A stretch of DNA of 64,000 bases from Bacteroidaceae bacterium (GCA_017631315.1 JAGBTN010000007.1:1-64000); one strand, 5' to 3'; counted from the first letter of the stretch, positions 52,844 to 62,222 are shown. Numbers and translations are program-made. Notes: generated by a model from the sequence alone, not told the origin.

Positions 52844-54280
52844 TTATCTTTTCTCGAGCAAAACAACATTTTCGACGTGCTGTGTGTGGGGGAACATATC
52901 AACCGGCTGTATGCGTTTCACTTCGTATCTGTCGTTGAGCAACTGGAGGTCGCGTGCCTGTGTGGCAGGATTGCAACTTACATATACAATGCGTTGTGGG
53001 TCGGCAAAGAGAATGGTGTCGATAACATCCTGATGCATTCCGGCTCTTGGCGGGTCGGTGATGATGACATCCGGCTTGCCGTGCACCTCTATGAAATCCC
53101 TGTTGAGAATGTCCTTCATGTCGCCAGCAAAGAATTCCGTGTTCGCAATGCCATTAATCTGAGAGTTTATTTTTGCATCCTCAATGGCTTCCGGCACGTA
53201 TTCTATACCGATAACCTTACGGGCAGCACCGGCAACGAAATTGGCAATAGTGCCAGTACCAGTGTATAGGTCATAGACCAACTCATTCCCCGTCAAGCCA
53301 GCAAAGTCACGGGCAACCTTATATAATATATAGGCCTGTTCCGTATTCGTCTGGTAGAAACTCTTTGGGCCAACCTTAAATCGCAGATTCTCCATCTCGA
53401 GGAATATGTGGTCGGTGCCGCTGTAGAGCTGAATGTCAAGGTCTCCAATGGTGTCGTTGAACTTTTCGTTGTTCACCCAAAGCAAACTCGACACCTCCGG
53501 GAAAGTCTCATGCATCCATTGCAACATCTCCAGTGCCTGGTTGCGAAGTTGTTCTGCAGACAATGTGCCGAAAGGAGCAAAGCAGAATTGCATGACAACC
53601 ATCAGTTCGCCAGTGTTAGAGAGGCGTACCATCATGTTGCGCAGCAGACCACGATGCTCACGTGCGTTGAAGAAAGTAAGGTCATGCTCGTAGGCATACT
53701 GCTGCGTACCATTGCGAAGACGATTGTTGATGTCCTCCATAAGATGGCACTCACGAATGGGCAATATCTTATCGAAAGCACCCGACGTATGAAAACCTAC
53801 AGCCCCTGGCTGCTCAAACTTCTTGCCCGAACGGATTTCATCTTCAGTAAGCCAAATCTTATCCGAGAAGCCAAACTCAAGTTTGTTGCGGTAGCATTGC
53901 GTCTTTTCCGAACCAAGTATAGGGTCACATTCCGGCAAAGGAATCTTACCAATGCGCTGCAAGTTGTCCATCACCTGCTTCTGTTTGTAATACAACTGGT
54001 CCTCGTAAGGCAAAATCTGCCATTTGCAGCCACCACAAACACCATAATGTGGGCAAAACTGTTCAACCCTGCGGTCGCTCTTCTTGTGAATATGAGCGCA
54101 AAGCGCTTCAGCATAGTTGTGCTTCTTGCGAGTAAGACGGAGGTCAACAACATCGCCCGGAACAACATAAGGCACAAAAATAACCAGGTCATTCATGCGG
54201 ACAAGAGCCTTGCCTTCCGCTGCTACATCCTGTATTTCTACTTCCTTATATACGGGAAGTTCTTTCTTTTTTCTTGACAT
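52844..54280 (-). CDS. rlmD: 23S rRNA (uracil-C5)-methyltransferase
   Basis: 478 residues, RumA/RlmD-type. An N-terminal TRAM domain (residues about 8-65), an iron-sulfur cluster site CPHYGVCGGCKWQ, the SAM-binding motif VYDLYTGTGTIANFVAG, and the catalytic Cys in VSCNPATQARDL with TDPPRAGM before it. It methylates a specific uridine of 23S rRNA (U1939 in E. coli). Promoter -7 box TAATTTTGC at 54317-54309, minus strand, divergent from ppdK. Confidence 0.92.
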   Translation of the reverse strand: MSRKKKELPVYKEVEIQDVAAEGKALVRMNDLVIFVPYVVPGDVVDLRLTRKKHNYAEALCAHIHKKSDRRVEQFCPHYGVCGGCKWQILPYEDQLYYKQKQVMDNLQRIGKIPLPECDPILGSEKTQCYRNKLEFGFSDKIWLTEDEIRSGKKFEQPGAVGFHTSGAFDKILPIRECHLMEDINNRLRNGTQQYAYEHDLTFFNAREHRGLLRNMMVRLSNTGELMVVMQFCFAPFGTLSAEQLRNQALEMLQWMHETFPEVSSLLWVNNEKFNDTIGDLDIQLYSGTDHIFLEMENLRFKVGPKSFYQTNTEQAYILYKVARDFAGLTGNELVYDLYTGTGTIANFVAGAARKVIGIEYVPEAIEDAKINSQINGIANTEFFAGDMKDILNRDFIEVHGKPDVIITDPPRAGMHQDVIDTILFADPQRIVYVSCNPATQARDLQLLNDRYEVKRIQPVDMFPHTQHVENVVLLEKR

Positions 54281-54308
54281 CTTTACAGTGTTTATTGTCT
54301 ATTTGAAT

Positions 54309-54317
54309 GCAAAATTA
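54309..54317 (-). promoter_or_regulatory. rlmD promoter -7 box
   Basis: TAATTTTGC on the minus strand, 28 nt from the start codon. Confidence 0.6.
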
Positions 54318-54346
54318 AGTATTTTATCATAATTTTCAACAAATTC

Positions 54347-54379
54347 TTTGCTTTAATAAAGAAATTAGAATAATTTTGC
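54347..54379 (+). promoter_or_regulatory. ppdK promoter
   Basis: -33 TTTG (54347-54350), 20-nt spacer, -7 TAATTTTGC (54371-54379); ATG at 54422. Confidence 0.75.
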
Positions 54380-54421
54380 AAAATAGTAAATTATATACAA
54401 CCAAAAGGTATTTTTAATATT

Positions 54422-57142
54422 ATGAGTCAAAAACGTGTTTACACCTTCGGCAACGGACAAGCCGAAGGAAAGGCAGATATGAGAAATCTGCTTGGCGGTA
54501 AAGGCGCAAACCTGGCAGAGATGAACCTCATCGGTGTACCTGTGCCTCCCGGTTTCACCATCACTACTGATGTTTGTAACGAATACTACGAAGTAGGCAA
54601 GGAAAAGGTAGTGGAGTTGCTGAAGGAAGATGTGCTTAAGGCTGTTGCCAACATCGAAAACCTGATGAACTCAAAGTTCGGCGACGTAGAGAACCCCTTG
54701 CTCGTATCTGTACGTTCAGGTGCTCGTGCATCAATGCCTGGCATGATGGATACCATCTTGAACTTGGGCTTGAACGACGAGGTTGTTGAAGGCATGATCC
54801 GCAAGACAGGTCGTCCCCGCTTCGCATGGGACTCTTATCGTCGTTTCGTACAGATGTATGGCGACGTTGTGCTCGGCATGAAGCCCGTCAATAAGGAAGA
54901 CATCGATCCATTCGAAGCCATCATCGAAGAAGTTAAGGAAGCCAAAGGCGTTAAACTCGATAACGAACTTGAAGTAGAAGACCTCAAAGAACTCGTGAAG
55001 AAATTCAAGGCTGCCGTGAAGGAACAAACCGGCAAGGACTTCCCCACCGACGCATACGAACAGCTTTGGGGTGCCATCTGTGCTGTATTCGACAGCTGGA
55101 TGAACGAACGTGCCATCCTCTACCGTAAGATGGAAGGCATTCCTGCAGAATGGGGTACAGCCGTTAACGTTCAGGCCATGGTGTTTGGTAACATGGGCGA
55201 CACCTCTGCAACAGGTGTATGCTTCAGCCGCGATGCCGGTAATGGTGAGAACCTCTTCAATGGTGAGTATCTCATCAATGCACAGGGTGAAGACGTGGTT
55301 GCAGGTATTCGCACACCTCAGCAGATCACAAAGATTGGTTCACAGCGTTGGGCTGAACGCGCAGGCATTTCTGAAGAAGAGCGCGTAGCAAAGTATCCTT
55401 CAATGGAAGAGGCAATGCCCGAAATCTATAAGGAACTCGACATGCTCCAGAACAAGCTTGAGAACCACTACCGCGACATGCAGGACATGGAGTTCACTGT
55501 CCAGGAAGGCAAACTCTGGTTCTTGCAGACACGTAACGGCAAGCGTACAGGTTCTGCCATGGTTAAGATTGCCATGGACCTCCTCCACGAAGGACTTATC
55601 GACGAGAAGACTGCTCTCTTGCGTTGCGAACCCCAGAAGCTCGACGAGCTCCTGCACCCCGTATTCGACAAGAAGGCTTTGTCTGCAGCCAAAGTGCTCA
55701 CACGCGGTCTTCCTGCTTCTCCCGGTGCTGCTTGCGGACAGATTGTATTCTTTGCCGACGATGCAGCCGCTTGGGCAGAAGATGGCAAGAAGGTGGTAAT
55801 GGTACGTATTGAGACTTCACCCGAAGACCTCGCAGGTATGGCTGTTGCAGAAGGCATCCTTACCGCACGTGGTGGCATGACATCACACGCAGCTGTTGTG
55901 GCTCGTGGTATGGGTAAGTGCTGCGTATCTGGTGCAGGTGCCCTCAATATTGACTACAAGGCTCGTACCGTAGAAATCGACGGAGTTCTCCTCAAGGAAG
56001 GCGATTACATCTCCATCAACGGCACAACAGGCGAAATCTATCAGGGTCAGGTTGAGACGAAGGCTGCCGAGGTATCTGGCGACTTTGCTGAACTCATGGA
56101 CCTCTGCCAGAAATATTCTAAACTGGTTGTTCGCACCAATGCAGACACACCACACGATGCCAACGTGGCACGCAACTTCGGTGCAGTAGGTATCGGTCTT
56201 TGCCGTACTGAGCACATGTTCTTCGAGGCAGAGAAGATTGTTGCCATGCGCGAGATGATTCTCTCTCAGGATGCAGAAGGCCGCAAGGCTGCTCTCGCCA
56301 AACTCCTCCCCTACCAAAAGGCCGACTTCTATGGCATCTTCAAGGCTATGGACGGATGCCCCGTGAACGTACGTCTGCTCGATCCTCCTTTGCACGAGTT
56401 CGTTCCCCACGATCTCAAGGGTCAGGAAGAAATGGCAAAGGCTATGGGCGTAACCGTACAGTACATCCAGCAGCGTGTAGAAAGCCTTTGCGAGGCTAAC
56501 CCCATGCTTGGACATCGTGGCTGCCGTTTGGGCAACACATACCCCGAAATCACAGAGATGCAGACTCGTGCCATCCTTGGCGCAGCCATTCAAATCAAGA
56601 AGGAAGGTGGCAACCCCATGCCCGAAATCATGGTTCCCCTCACAGGTATTCTCTATGAATTCGAGGCTCAGGAAAAGGTAATCCGTGAGACCGCTGCTGC
56701 ACTCTTCGCAGAAGAAGGCGTAGAAGTAGAATTCAAGGTTGGTACAATGATTGAGATTCCACGTGCTGCCCTTACTGCAAACCGTATCGCATCACGTGCC
56801 GAGTACTTCTCATTCGGTACAAACGACCTCACACAGATGACCTTCGGCTACAGCCGCGACGACATCGCCAGCTTCTTGCCCGTATATCTCGAGAAGAAGA
56901 TCCTGAAGGTTGACCCCTTCCAGGTACTCGACCAGAACGGTGTAGGCCAGCTTGTTGAGATGGCAGTTGAGAAGGGTCGTTCCGTACGTCCTGAACTCAA
57001 GTGCGGTATCTGTGGCGAACATGGTGGCGAGCCCAGTTCTGTGAAGTTCTGTCACAAGGTTGGTTTGAACTATGTTTCATGTTCTCCCTTCCGTGTGCCC
57101 ATCGCACGTCTTGCCGCCGCACAGGCTGCAGTAGAGGAATAA
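54422..57142 (+). CDS. ppdK: Pyruvate, phosphate dikinase
   Basis: 906 residues. N-terminal ATP-grasp domain (LLGGKGANLAEMNLIGVPVP, VSVRSGARASMPGMMDTILN), the phosphohistidine domain with the catalytic His in TARGGMTSHAAVVARGMGKC, and the C-terminal PEP-binding barrel (GIGLCRTEHMFFEAEK, FSFGTNDLTQMTFGYSRDD, CGICGEHGGEP). It interconverts pyruvate, ATP and Pi with PEP, AMP and PPi, and in anaerobic Bacteroidales can serve glycolysis or gluconeogenesis. Codon use is strongly biased, as expected for a highly expressed gene. Confidence 0.97.
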   Translation: MSQKRVYTFGNGQAEGKADMRNLLGGKGANLAEMNLIGVPVPPGFTITTDVCNEYYEVGKEKVVELLKEDVLKAVANIENLMNSKFGDVENPLLVSVRSGARASMPGMMDTILNLGLNDEVVEGMIRKTGRPRFAWDSYRRFVQMYGDVVLGMKPVNKEDIDPFEAIIEEVKEAKGVKLDNELEVEDLKELVKKFKAAVKEQTGKDFPTDAYEQLWGAICAVFDSWMNERAILYRKMEGIPAEWGTAVNVQAMVFGNMGDTSATGVCFSRDAGNGENLFNGEYLINAQGEDVVAGIRTPQQITKIGSQRWAERAGISEEERVAKYPSMEEAMPEIYKELDMLQNKLENHYRDMQDMEFTVQEGKLWFLQTRNGKRTGSAMVKIAMDLLHEGLIDEKTALLRCEPQKLDELLHPVFDKKALSAAKVLTRGLPASPGAACGQIVFFADDAAAWAEDGKKVVMVRIETSPEDLAGMAVAEGILTARGGMTSHAAVVARGMGKCCVSGAGALNIDYKARTVEIDGVLLKEGDYISINGTTGEIYQGQVETKAAEVSGDFAELMDLCQKYSKLVVRTNADTPHDANVARNFGAVGIGLCRTEHMFFEAEKIVAMREMILSQDAEGRKAALAKLLPYQKADFYGIFKAMDGCPVNVRLLDPPLHEFVPHDLKGQEEMAKAMGVTVQYIQQRVESLCEANPMLGHRGCRLGNTYPEITEMQTRAILGAAIQIKKEGGNPMPEIMVPLTGILYEFEAQEKVIRETAAALFAEEGVEVEFKVGTMIEIPRAALTANRIASRAEYFSFGTNDLTQMTFGYSRDDIASFLPVYLEKKILKVDPFQVLDQNGVGQLVEMAVEKGRSVRPELKCGICGEHGGEPSSVKFCHKVGLNYVSCSPFRVPIARLAAAQAAVEE

Positions 57143-57168
57143 TCGCTCATTAGAAATAATCTATCAAT

Positions 57169-57212
57169 AATGGATAAGCACTTGTTTACTCAGGTGCTTA
57201 TCCATTTTTTTA
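57169..57212 (+). terminator. ppdK terminator
   Basis: AATGGATAAGCAC (57169-57181) / GTGCTTATCCATT (57194-57206), a 13-bp perfect stem followed by a T-run. Confidence 0.9.
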
Positions 57213-57431
57213 TTACTGTCCGGAAAACCCGCCAAAGCAGATTCCAAACACCACGCGTCCATTTTGCCAAGTGGATTGCAGGCGCAAAAATCAGCCACTC
57301 GACGCCTTCTAAAACATCTCGTGAGTAAATGCAAAACTTCTGCAGAGAAGTTGCCCGACTTCATAGCAGAAGTCGGCGAAGTTCTCTCGTGTGTTTTCTC
57401 TATACCTCCCGCAAGGATTTTACATCGAACA

Positions 57432-57833
57432 TTAAGGATTTAGGATATTATCTTCTGTTAGTGGTTCGTATGCTCCGTCTTTCATTTCTATAAGAACTGT
57501 TCCTGATTCCAATGATTTAAGGCTGTGCCATTGTCCAGGAGGTATGTTCAGCACTAAGCTTCCGGGGTGCATGTCGATTGTTTCTGTTAATCTACCTTCT
57601 TCGTCATACAGATATTCTTCGAAGTGGCCACGTATGCAAACGACTGTTTCTGAGGTGTTTTTATGTCGATGTATGGGAACGATTGTTCCTGGTTCGATTG
57701 CATTGAGCATTCGTTGTGAATTGTCTTCGCTGCTATTGCGAAGGTCGTAGTTCGTGCGGAGGCGTGGTGATGCCTTTGCTTTATCTGTCAGTTCGTCGAG
57801 TATTTGTGTGTCTATTGTCATAGTTTGATACAT
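57432..57833 (-). CDS. WbuC-family cupin protein
   Basis: 133 residues (alternative ATG at 57821). A small cupin: metal ligands in VPIHRHKNTSETVVCIRGHF and a second cupin motif in PPGQWHSLKSLESG. WbuC proteins occur in polysaccharide clusters but also alone, and the catalytic role is unclear. Here it stands 30 nt after the YolD-like gene, on the same strand as the Y-family polymerase, so it may be the last gene of that transcript. Confidence 0.82.
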   Translation of the reverse strand: MYQTMTIDTQILDELTDKAKASPRLRTNYDLRNSSEDNSQRMLNAIEPGTIVPIHRHKNTSETVVCIRGHFEEYLYDEEGRLTETIDMHPGSLVLNIPPGQWHSLKSLESGTVLIEMKDGAYEPLTEDNILNP

Positions 57834-57863
57834 TTTAATATATATAATGGTATTGGATTGGGG

Positions 57864-58058
57864 TCAATAGGTATCGTCGTTGTTTTCCTGGTCGATTATG
57901 TTTTGCTGAAACTGCTTTGCTGTTTGTTCCAGTGTGCTGTCGTGTCCGGTGAGGCAGGCAAATGGGGCAAACTGGGCGGCACGTTGGTACATGGACATTT
58001 GCGGGTGTTTCTTGGAAACGTGGTGTGGCAGGTTGATTATATCGTCATAATTTCCCAT
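57864..58058 (-). CDS. YolD-like small protein, polymerase partner
   Basis: 64 residues. The start [20 protein letters not shown] and the core [20 protein letters not shown] match the short YolD-like proteins that are coded next to UvrX/DinB-type polymerases in Firmicutes and Bacteroidetes. It starts 22 nt after the polymerase stop on the same strand. A role in lesion bypass together with the polymerase is inferred from this pairing; the molecular function is not established. Confidence 0.7.
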   Translation of the reverse strand: MGNYDDIINLPHHVSKKHPQMSMYQRAAQFAPFACLTGHDSTLEQTAKQFQQNIIDQENNDDTY

Positions 58059-58080
58059 TTGTTTTGCTGTTGGGGTTGGG

Positions 58081-59508
58081 TTATGCTTTATGGCCTCCTA
58101 TTTGTTTGTGGCGTTCTCTTCCTGTTGCTCCTTCGGAGAAACTTGTGCCTTTCAGGATGGCATTGTTGCCGAAGCGGTGTTTGATTTTGAGCAGAGCTTC
58201 TTGCATGCGCCGTTCTTTTTCTAAGTCTTTTTCCTTGGCCTTTTGTGATTGGTTGATATTATTGATGTCGGTGAAGAGGTCGAGTTGTATTGCTTTGGGC
58301 GTAGAGGGGTTGGTGGTGTAGGCTTCTGCTTTTATGTGGTTTGTGCAGATGTTCAAGCGTCGGATGAGAAGTTCTTTGTTAACTATTCTGTCGTAGAGAG
58401 AGATAACGGCATTGGTTATTTCTTTACTCGAGGAGGAATGGCAGTTGAGGTTGGCTGTTCCGCGTGTGGGTTTTGGCACGGGACGTCCGTAATGGTCGGT
58501 AACTATTTCGCCTTGATAGTGTGATGATATGTTCGGATGGGTGAGACTTCCTCTGTCGTAGCCGATGGTGAGTACAAGTTGGTTTGTGGTCATGCGCTTT
58601 TCTACGAGGCTTAGACTGATGTCGTCTGCCATTTCCATGATGACGTTTCGGGCTTTGCTGAAGGTGTATGGTTCGGAGAGTACTTGTCCGCTGCTCATGG
58701 ATTTTGCTTCGGGCCGATAGTTTTTGATGTAGTTGATGGTGCATGGTTCCCAGCCCCATGCGTGGTCTATGAGGAGTTCGGCATTGATGCCAAACAGCCT
58801 GTAGAGGAGTTCTTCGTTGTCGATGGAGCAGCGGGCCACTTTGCCCATTGTGTCAATGCCGTAGCGTGCGAGTTTGTCGGCAATGCCGTGCCCTACGCGC
58901 CAGAAGTCTGTGATGGGGAAATGGTTCCAGAGTTGTTTTCTGTATGCCATTTCGTCGAGTTCGGCAATGCGTACTCCGTCGCTGTCGGCGGGCATTCGTT
59001 TGGCTACGATGTCCATTGCCACTTTGCAGAGGTACATGTTTGTGCCGATGCCTGCTGTTGCTGTGATGCCGGTGTTTTTCAGTACATCGCGTATGATGGT
59101 CATGGCCAATTGGTGGGCTGTCATCTTGTAGGAGTCCAGATAGTCTGTGACGTCCATGAAGACTTCGTCTATGCTGTAGACGTGCATGTCTTCGGGTGCG
59201 ATGTATTTGAGGTAGATGCTGTAGATGCGTGAGCTGTAGTCTATGTAGAGGGCCATGCGTGGCATGGCTATGATGAAATCTACCCCTTGTGCTTTTTGGT
59301 AGACTTCGAACAATCGTGCCCTGCCCCCGATGCCGTGTTTTTTCAGTGATGGCGTGACGGCCAGGCAGATGGTTTTGTCTGTTCGGCTTTCGTCTGCCAC
59401 GACGAGGTTTGTGGTCAGGGGGTCGAGCCCACGTTCTACGCACTCTACGCTGGCATAGAACGATTTGAGGTCGATGGCGATGTATATGCGATTGTCCTTG
59501 TTGCTCAT
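58081..59508 (-). CDS. Y-family DNA polymerase (DinB/UvrX-like)
   Basis: 475 residues, longer than DinB (about 350). Palm motifs with metal ligands: [19 protein letters not shown] (first Asp) and [15 protein letters not shown] (Asp-Glu). Helix-hairpin-helix region near [20 protein letters not shown]; little finger domain after residue 270. Translesion polymerase, error-prone, normally induced by DNA damage. Its pairing with a YolD-like protein makes it the UvrX-type rather than canonical DinB. No LexA-like site is recognisable by eye. A hairpin (59518-59565) precedes the gene. Confidence 0.88.
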   Translation of the reverse strand: MSNKDNRIYIAIDLKSFYASVECVERGLDPLTTNLVVADESRTDKTICLAVTPSLKKHGIGGRARLFEVYQKAQGVDFIIAMPRMALYIDYSSRIYSIYLKYIAPEDMHVYSIDEVFMDVTDYLDSYKMTAHQLAMTIIRDVLKNTGITATAGIGTNMYLCKVAMDIVAKRMPADSDGVRIAELDEMAYRKQLWNHFPITDFWRVGHGIADKLARYGIDTMGKVARCSIDNEELLYRLFGINAELLIDHAWGWEPCTINYIKNYRPEAKSMSSGQVLSEPYTFSKARNVIMEMADDISLSLVEKRMTTNQLVLTIGYDRGSLTHPNISSHYQGEIVTDHYGRPVPKPTRGTANLNCHSSSSKEITNAVISLYDRIVNKELLIRRLNICTNHIKAEAYTTNPSTPKAIQLDLFTDINNINQSQKAKEKDLEKERRMQEALLKIKHRFGNNAILKGTSFSEGATGRERHKQIGGHKA

Positions 59509-59517
59509 GTTAGTTTA

Positions 59518-59565
59518 AGCCCTCCCTCTTGCGTCCGTTAGTTGTGGAGTTTGTGAGGGAGGGCT
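59518..59565 (-). terminator. Hairpin between rubredoxin and polymerase genes
   Basis: AGCCCTCCCTC (59518-59528) / GAGGGAGGGCT (59555-59565), a perfect 11-bp GC-rich stem. On the minus strand no T-run follows, so it may slow rather than stop transcription into the polymerase gene, or act as an RNA-stabilising 3' end. Confidence 0.55.
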
Positions 59566-59572
59566 GTGTTGT

Positions 59573-59731
59573 TTATTCGGCAGCGAATTGGTCTTTGCCT
59601 ACGCCGCAAAGCGGACATTCGAAATCTTCGGGTACTTCTTCCCAGGGTGTGCCGGGGGCGATGTTCTTTTCGGGTACTCCTACTTCGGGATCATATTCCC
59701 AGCCGCACACTTCGCATACATACTTTGTCAT
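59573..59731 (-). CDS. Rubredoxin
   Basis: 52 residues, full length for the family. Two CxxCG-type knuckles (KYVCEVCGWEYDPEVG and FECPLCGVGKDQF) bind one iron; the conserved aromatic and APGTPWEEVPEDF stretches are present. Small cytoplasmic electron carrier, in anaerobes often feeding rubrerythrin or superoxide reductase. The gene stands alone with its own promoter (-7 TAACTTTG at 59807-59800, minus). Confidence 0.95.
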   Translation of the reverse strand: MTKYVCEVCGWEYDPEVGVPEKNIAPGTPWEEVPEDFECPLCGVGKDQFAAE

Positions 59732-59799
59732 GGTTTCTTTGTTTTAATAGGTTTTTAAAATGTTGTTTGTGCAGAGGTGTGACTCTGTTTTTCTGTGTA

Positions 59800-59807
59800 C
59801 AAAGTTA
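59800..59807 (-). promoter_or_regulatory. Rubredoxin promoter -7 box
   Basis: TAACTTTG on the minus strand, about 70 nt upstream of the start codon. Confidence 0.55.
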
Positions 59808-59940
59808 GGTGTTTATTTTTTATTACACAAATTCTGTTGTCTAAAAAAACATAAAAACGATGTCCGAAACAGGCGGCGGCAGGATGCTTTGTTCTGCCGG
59901 TTCGGGAATGTTGTTGGGCTACATAAAAAAGAAGCACTGC

Positions 59941-60001
59941 CTTTCTTGCCATAATGGTTAACCTTTCTTGGCATAATGGTTAAGGTTTTTGGGCAGAAAG
60001 G
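59941..60001. repeat. Intergenic repeat F
   Basis: Two AATGGTTAA modules (TTGCCATAATGGTTAACC and TTGGCATAATGGTTAAGG) between CTTTC and GAAAG ends. Same family as repeats A, B, C and E. The surrounding gap 59732-60114 otherwise holds only the rubredoxin promoter. Confidence 0.7.
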
Positions 60002-60114
60002 TTGTGGTTGTTGTACGGGGCATGCAAGTTGTTGTTTAATCTTCGTGTTTTATTTTGTATATTCGTGATAATGTTGTACTTTTACAAGGTATTAACCAAC
60101 AGTTGAATAACATT

Positions 60115-60405
60115 ATGAATTTTCACGGCATCATACTCGGATTGGGGACATTTCTTTGCATCGGTCTGTTCCACCCCATTGTCATAAAAGGGGAATACTA
60201 CTTTGGCGTCAAGTGCTGGCCCGTATTCCTTATCTTAGGAATTGCCGGCTGTGTGGGCTCGCTCTTCGTGGAAAACATCTACATTTCCGTGCTGCTCGGC
60301 GTTTTCAGTTTCTCTAGTTTCTGGTCGATACTGGAACTCTTCGAACAGCGCGAACGCGTCCGCAAAGGCTGGTTCCCCAAGAACCCTAAAAGAAATAAAG
60401 ACTAA
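60115..60405 (+). CDS. DUF4491 membrane protein
   Basis: 96 residues from the ATG at 60115 (MNFHGIILGLG). Three membrane helices are visible (GIILGLGTFLCIGLFHPIVI, WPVFLILGIAGCVGSLFV, ISVLLGVFSFSSFWSILELF) and the C-terminus is basic (RKGWFPKNPKRNKD), as in the DUF4491 family of small inner-membrane proteins. Function unknown. It stands upstream of the thiamine riboswitch but has a separate transcript, since a strong promoter lies between. Confidence 0.8.
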   Translation: MNFHGIILGLGTFLCIGLFHPIVIKGEYYFGVKCWPVFLILGIAGCVGSLFVENIYISVLLGVFSFSSFWSILELFEQRERVRKGWFPKNPKRNKD

Positions 60406-60442
60406 AGTCTCGACAGCAGCAAGGGATTTTGGAATCATATAT

Positions 60443-60474
60443 TTTGATTTTTCAATAATTTCTCGTAACTTTGC
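60443..60474 (+). promoter_or_regulatory. Promoter of the thi operon
   Basis: -33 TTTG (60443-60446), 19-nt spacer, -7 TAACTTTGC (60466-60474). Transcription would start near 60481, just before the riboswitch. Confidence 0.8.
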
Positions 60475-60485
60475 AATGTCGAACA

Positions 60486-60568
60486 TCAAAAGGGTGCCCC
60501 ATTGGGGCTGAGATTATACCTTCGAACCTGATGCAGCCAATACTGCCGTAGGGATTGAGTCGCATAAA
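60486..60568 (+). promoter_or_regulatory. TPP riboswitch (THI element)
   Basis: Conserved core visible in order: AGGGTGCC, GGGGCTGAGATT (the CUGAGA core), ACCTTCGAACCTGATGCAG, CCAATACTGCCGTAGGGA. Senses thiamine pyrophosphate and controls the thi genes downstream. Confidence 0.93.
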
Positions 60569-60585
60569 CTTAACAAGCAATAAGG

Positions 60586-60618
60586 AAGGTCGTGATGTAT
60601 CGCATCATGGCCTTTTAT
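60586..60618 (+). terminator. Riboswitch expression-platform hairpin
   Basis: AAGGTCGTGATG (60586-60597) / CATCATGGCCTT (60603-60614), 12 pairs with two G-U, loop of 5, then TTAT. It would stop transcription, or hide translation signals, when TPP is bound. It ends 7 nt before the thiD ATG at 60622. Confidence 0.7.
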
Positions 60619-60621
60619 CGT

Positions 60622-61428
60622 ATGAAACACTACAGAACAGTACTCTCAATAGCCGGCAGCGACAGCGGAGGCGGGGCCGGAATACAGGCCGACATCAAGG
60701 CAATATCGGCACTTGGTTGCTATGCTTCTACGGCCATTACCGCCATCACAGTGCAGAACACCATAGGAGTGGAAGCGGTACACCCTGTGCCCATCAACAT
60801 CATAGTAGGACAGATAGAAGCCGTACTGACCGACATCGGAGCAGATGCCGTAAAGATAGGCATGCTTCAGTCTGCAGAAATAGTGCAGGCCGTCAGTCAA
60901 ACACTCCGTAAACACAAGGCAAGAAATATCGTCCTCGACCCCGTCATGGTCTCAACAAGCGGCCATCGCCTCATAGAAGAATGTGCCATACAAACACTCA
61001 AGGAAGAACTCATACCGCTTGCCAGAGTCATCACACCCAATATACCCGAGGCAGAAATACTGCTCGGAGATGTAACACTGGACTGCCAAAACACCCTCCC
61101 CGCTGCGGCAAGACAACTGGCAGAACAATACAACACTTCCGTTTTGCTCAAAGCCGGACACCTCATAGAAGACCGACTCGTCGATTATTTCTACGACATA
61201 GAAACGAAAACAATGCTCGAGCTGCCCTCGGCAAGAATAAGAACACTGAACACACACGGAACCGGATGTACCATGTCATCAGCCTTCGCAGCACAACTAG
61301 CCCAAGGCAAAACATTGCAGCAGGCTGCCATATCGGCAAAAGACTATGTGGCAAATGCCATACTCTCCGGAGCAGACTACGAAATAGGACATGGACACGG
61401 ACCCGTAAACCACTTCTACAAGTTATGA
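60622..61428 (+). CDS. thiD: HMP / HMP-phosphate kinase
   Basis: 268 residues from the ATG at 60622; in-frame starts at 60592, 60595 and 60607 fall inside the riboswitch hairpin. Signatures: LSIAGSDSGGGAGIQADIKA, KIGMLQSAEIVQAV, VLDPVMVSTSGHRL and the ribokinase-type HGTGCTMSSAFAA. It phosphorylates hydroxymethylpyrimidine twice for thiamine synthesis. Overlaps thiS by 4 nt. Confidence 0.93.
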   Translation: MKHYRTVLSIAGSDSGGGAGIQADIKAISALGCYASTAITAITVQNTIGVEAVHPVPINIIVGQIEAVLTDIGADAVKIGMLQSAEIVQAVSQTLRKHKARNIVLDPVMVSTSGHRLIEECAIQTLKEELIPLARVITPNIPEAEILLGDVTLDCQNTLPAAARQLAEQYNTSVLLKAGHLIEDRLVDYFYDIETKTMLELPSARIRTLNTHGTGCTMSSAFAAQLAQGKTLQQAAISAKDYVANAILSGADYEIGHGHGPVNHFYKL

Positions 61429-61622
61429 ATATAAACGTCAACAACAAAACAATAACCACGGACTCGGCAAATCTATCTGCACTTGCCCAAGAACTCTCCC
61501 TGCCCGAAAAAGGCGTAGCAGTAGCAATAGAAAACAAAATGGTGCCAAGAACACTCTGGGAACAAACACCCTTGGAAGAAGGCACATCAGTAGTCATCAT
61601 AAAAGCAGCCTGCGGAGGATGA
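61425..61622 (+). CDS. thiS: Sulfur carrier protein ThiS
   Basis: 65 residues, ubiquitin-like fold, ending in the Gly-Gly tail (IIKAACGG) that is adenylated and thiocarboxylated to give sulfur for the thiazole ring. Start ATG overlaps the thiD stop (ATGA), and its own stop overlaps the thiE start the same way. Confidence 0.93.
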   Translation: MNINVNNKTITTDSANLSALAQELSLPEKGVAVAIENKMVPRTLWEQTPLEEGTSVVIIKAACGG

Positions 61623-62222
61623 TACAATTCATATCACATTTTACCGAACAACACACCTATCTCGACAGCATTCGCCTCGCCCTGGAAGGCGGCATCAAAT
61701 GGGTGCAGTTGCGTATGAAAGATGCAACCGAAGACGAAATCATCAGCGTTGGAACAGAAGTAAGAAGGCTTTGCGACCAACATAGTGCAACATTCATCAT
61801 AGACGACCACGTCGAACTGGTTCATAAACTCAAAGCCGACGGCGTACATCTCGGTAAAAACGATATGCCAATCGCAGAGGCACGCAACATTCTCGGCAAA
61901 GACATTATCATCGGAGGCACAGCAAACACCTTCGAAGACATAGCAGCGCACTACCAAGCAACAGCCAATTACATCGGATGTGGTCCTTTCCGTTTTACAA
62001 CCACCAAGAAAGGACTCTCCCCCACCCTTGGCCTTGAAGGCTATCGCAACATAATGACGAAAGTCAAAGAAGCAGGCATCAACATCCCCGTCGTAGCCAT
62101 TGGCGGCATCACAGCCGAAGATATACCAGACATAATGCAAACTGGCATCTCCGGCATCGCACTCTCAGGAGCAATACTTCGAGCAGAAAATCCCATAGAA
62201 GAAATAAACAGAATACTGAAAT

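Noticed and set aside
57330-57385. A further copy of the AACATCTACTGCC repeat family downstream of ppdK
   Set aside because: The AACTTCTGCAGAGAAGTT and GACTTCATAGCAGAAGTC segments are similar in style but too different in sequence to include.
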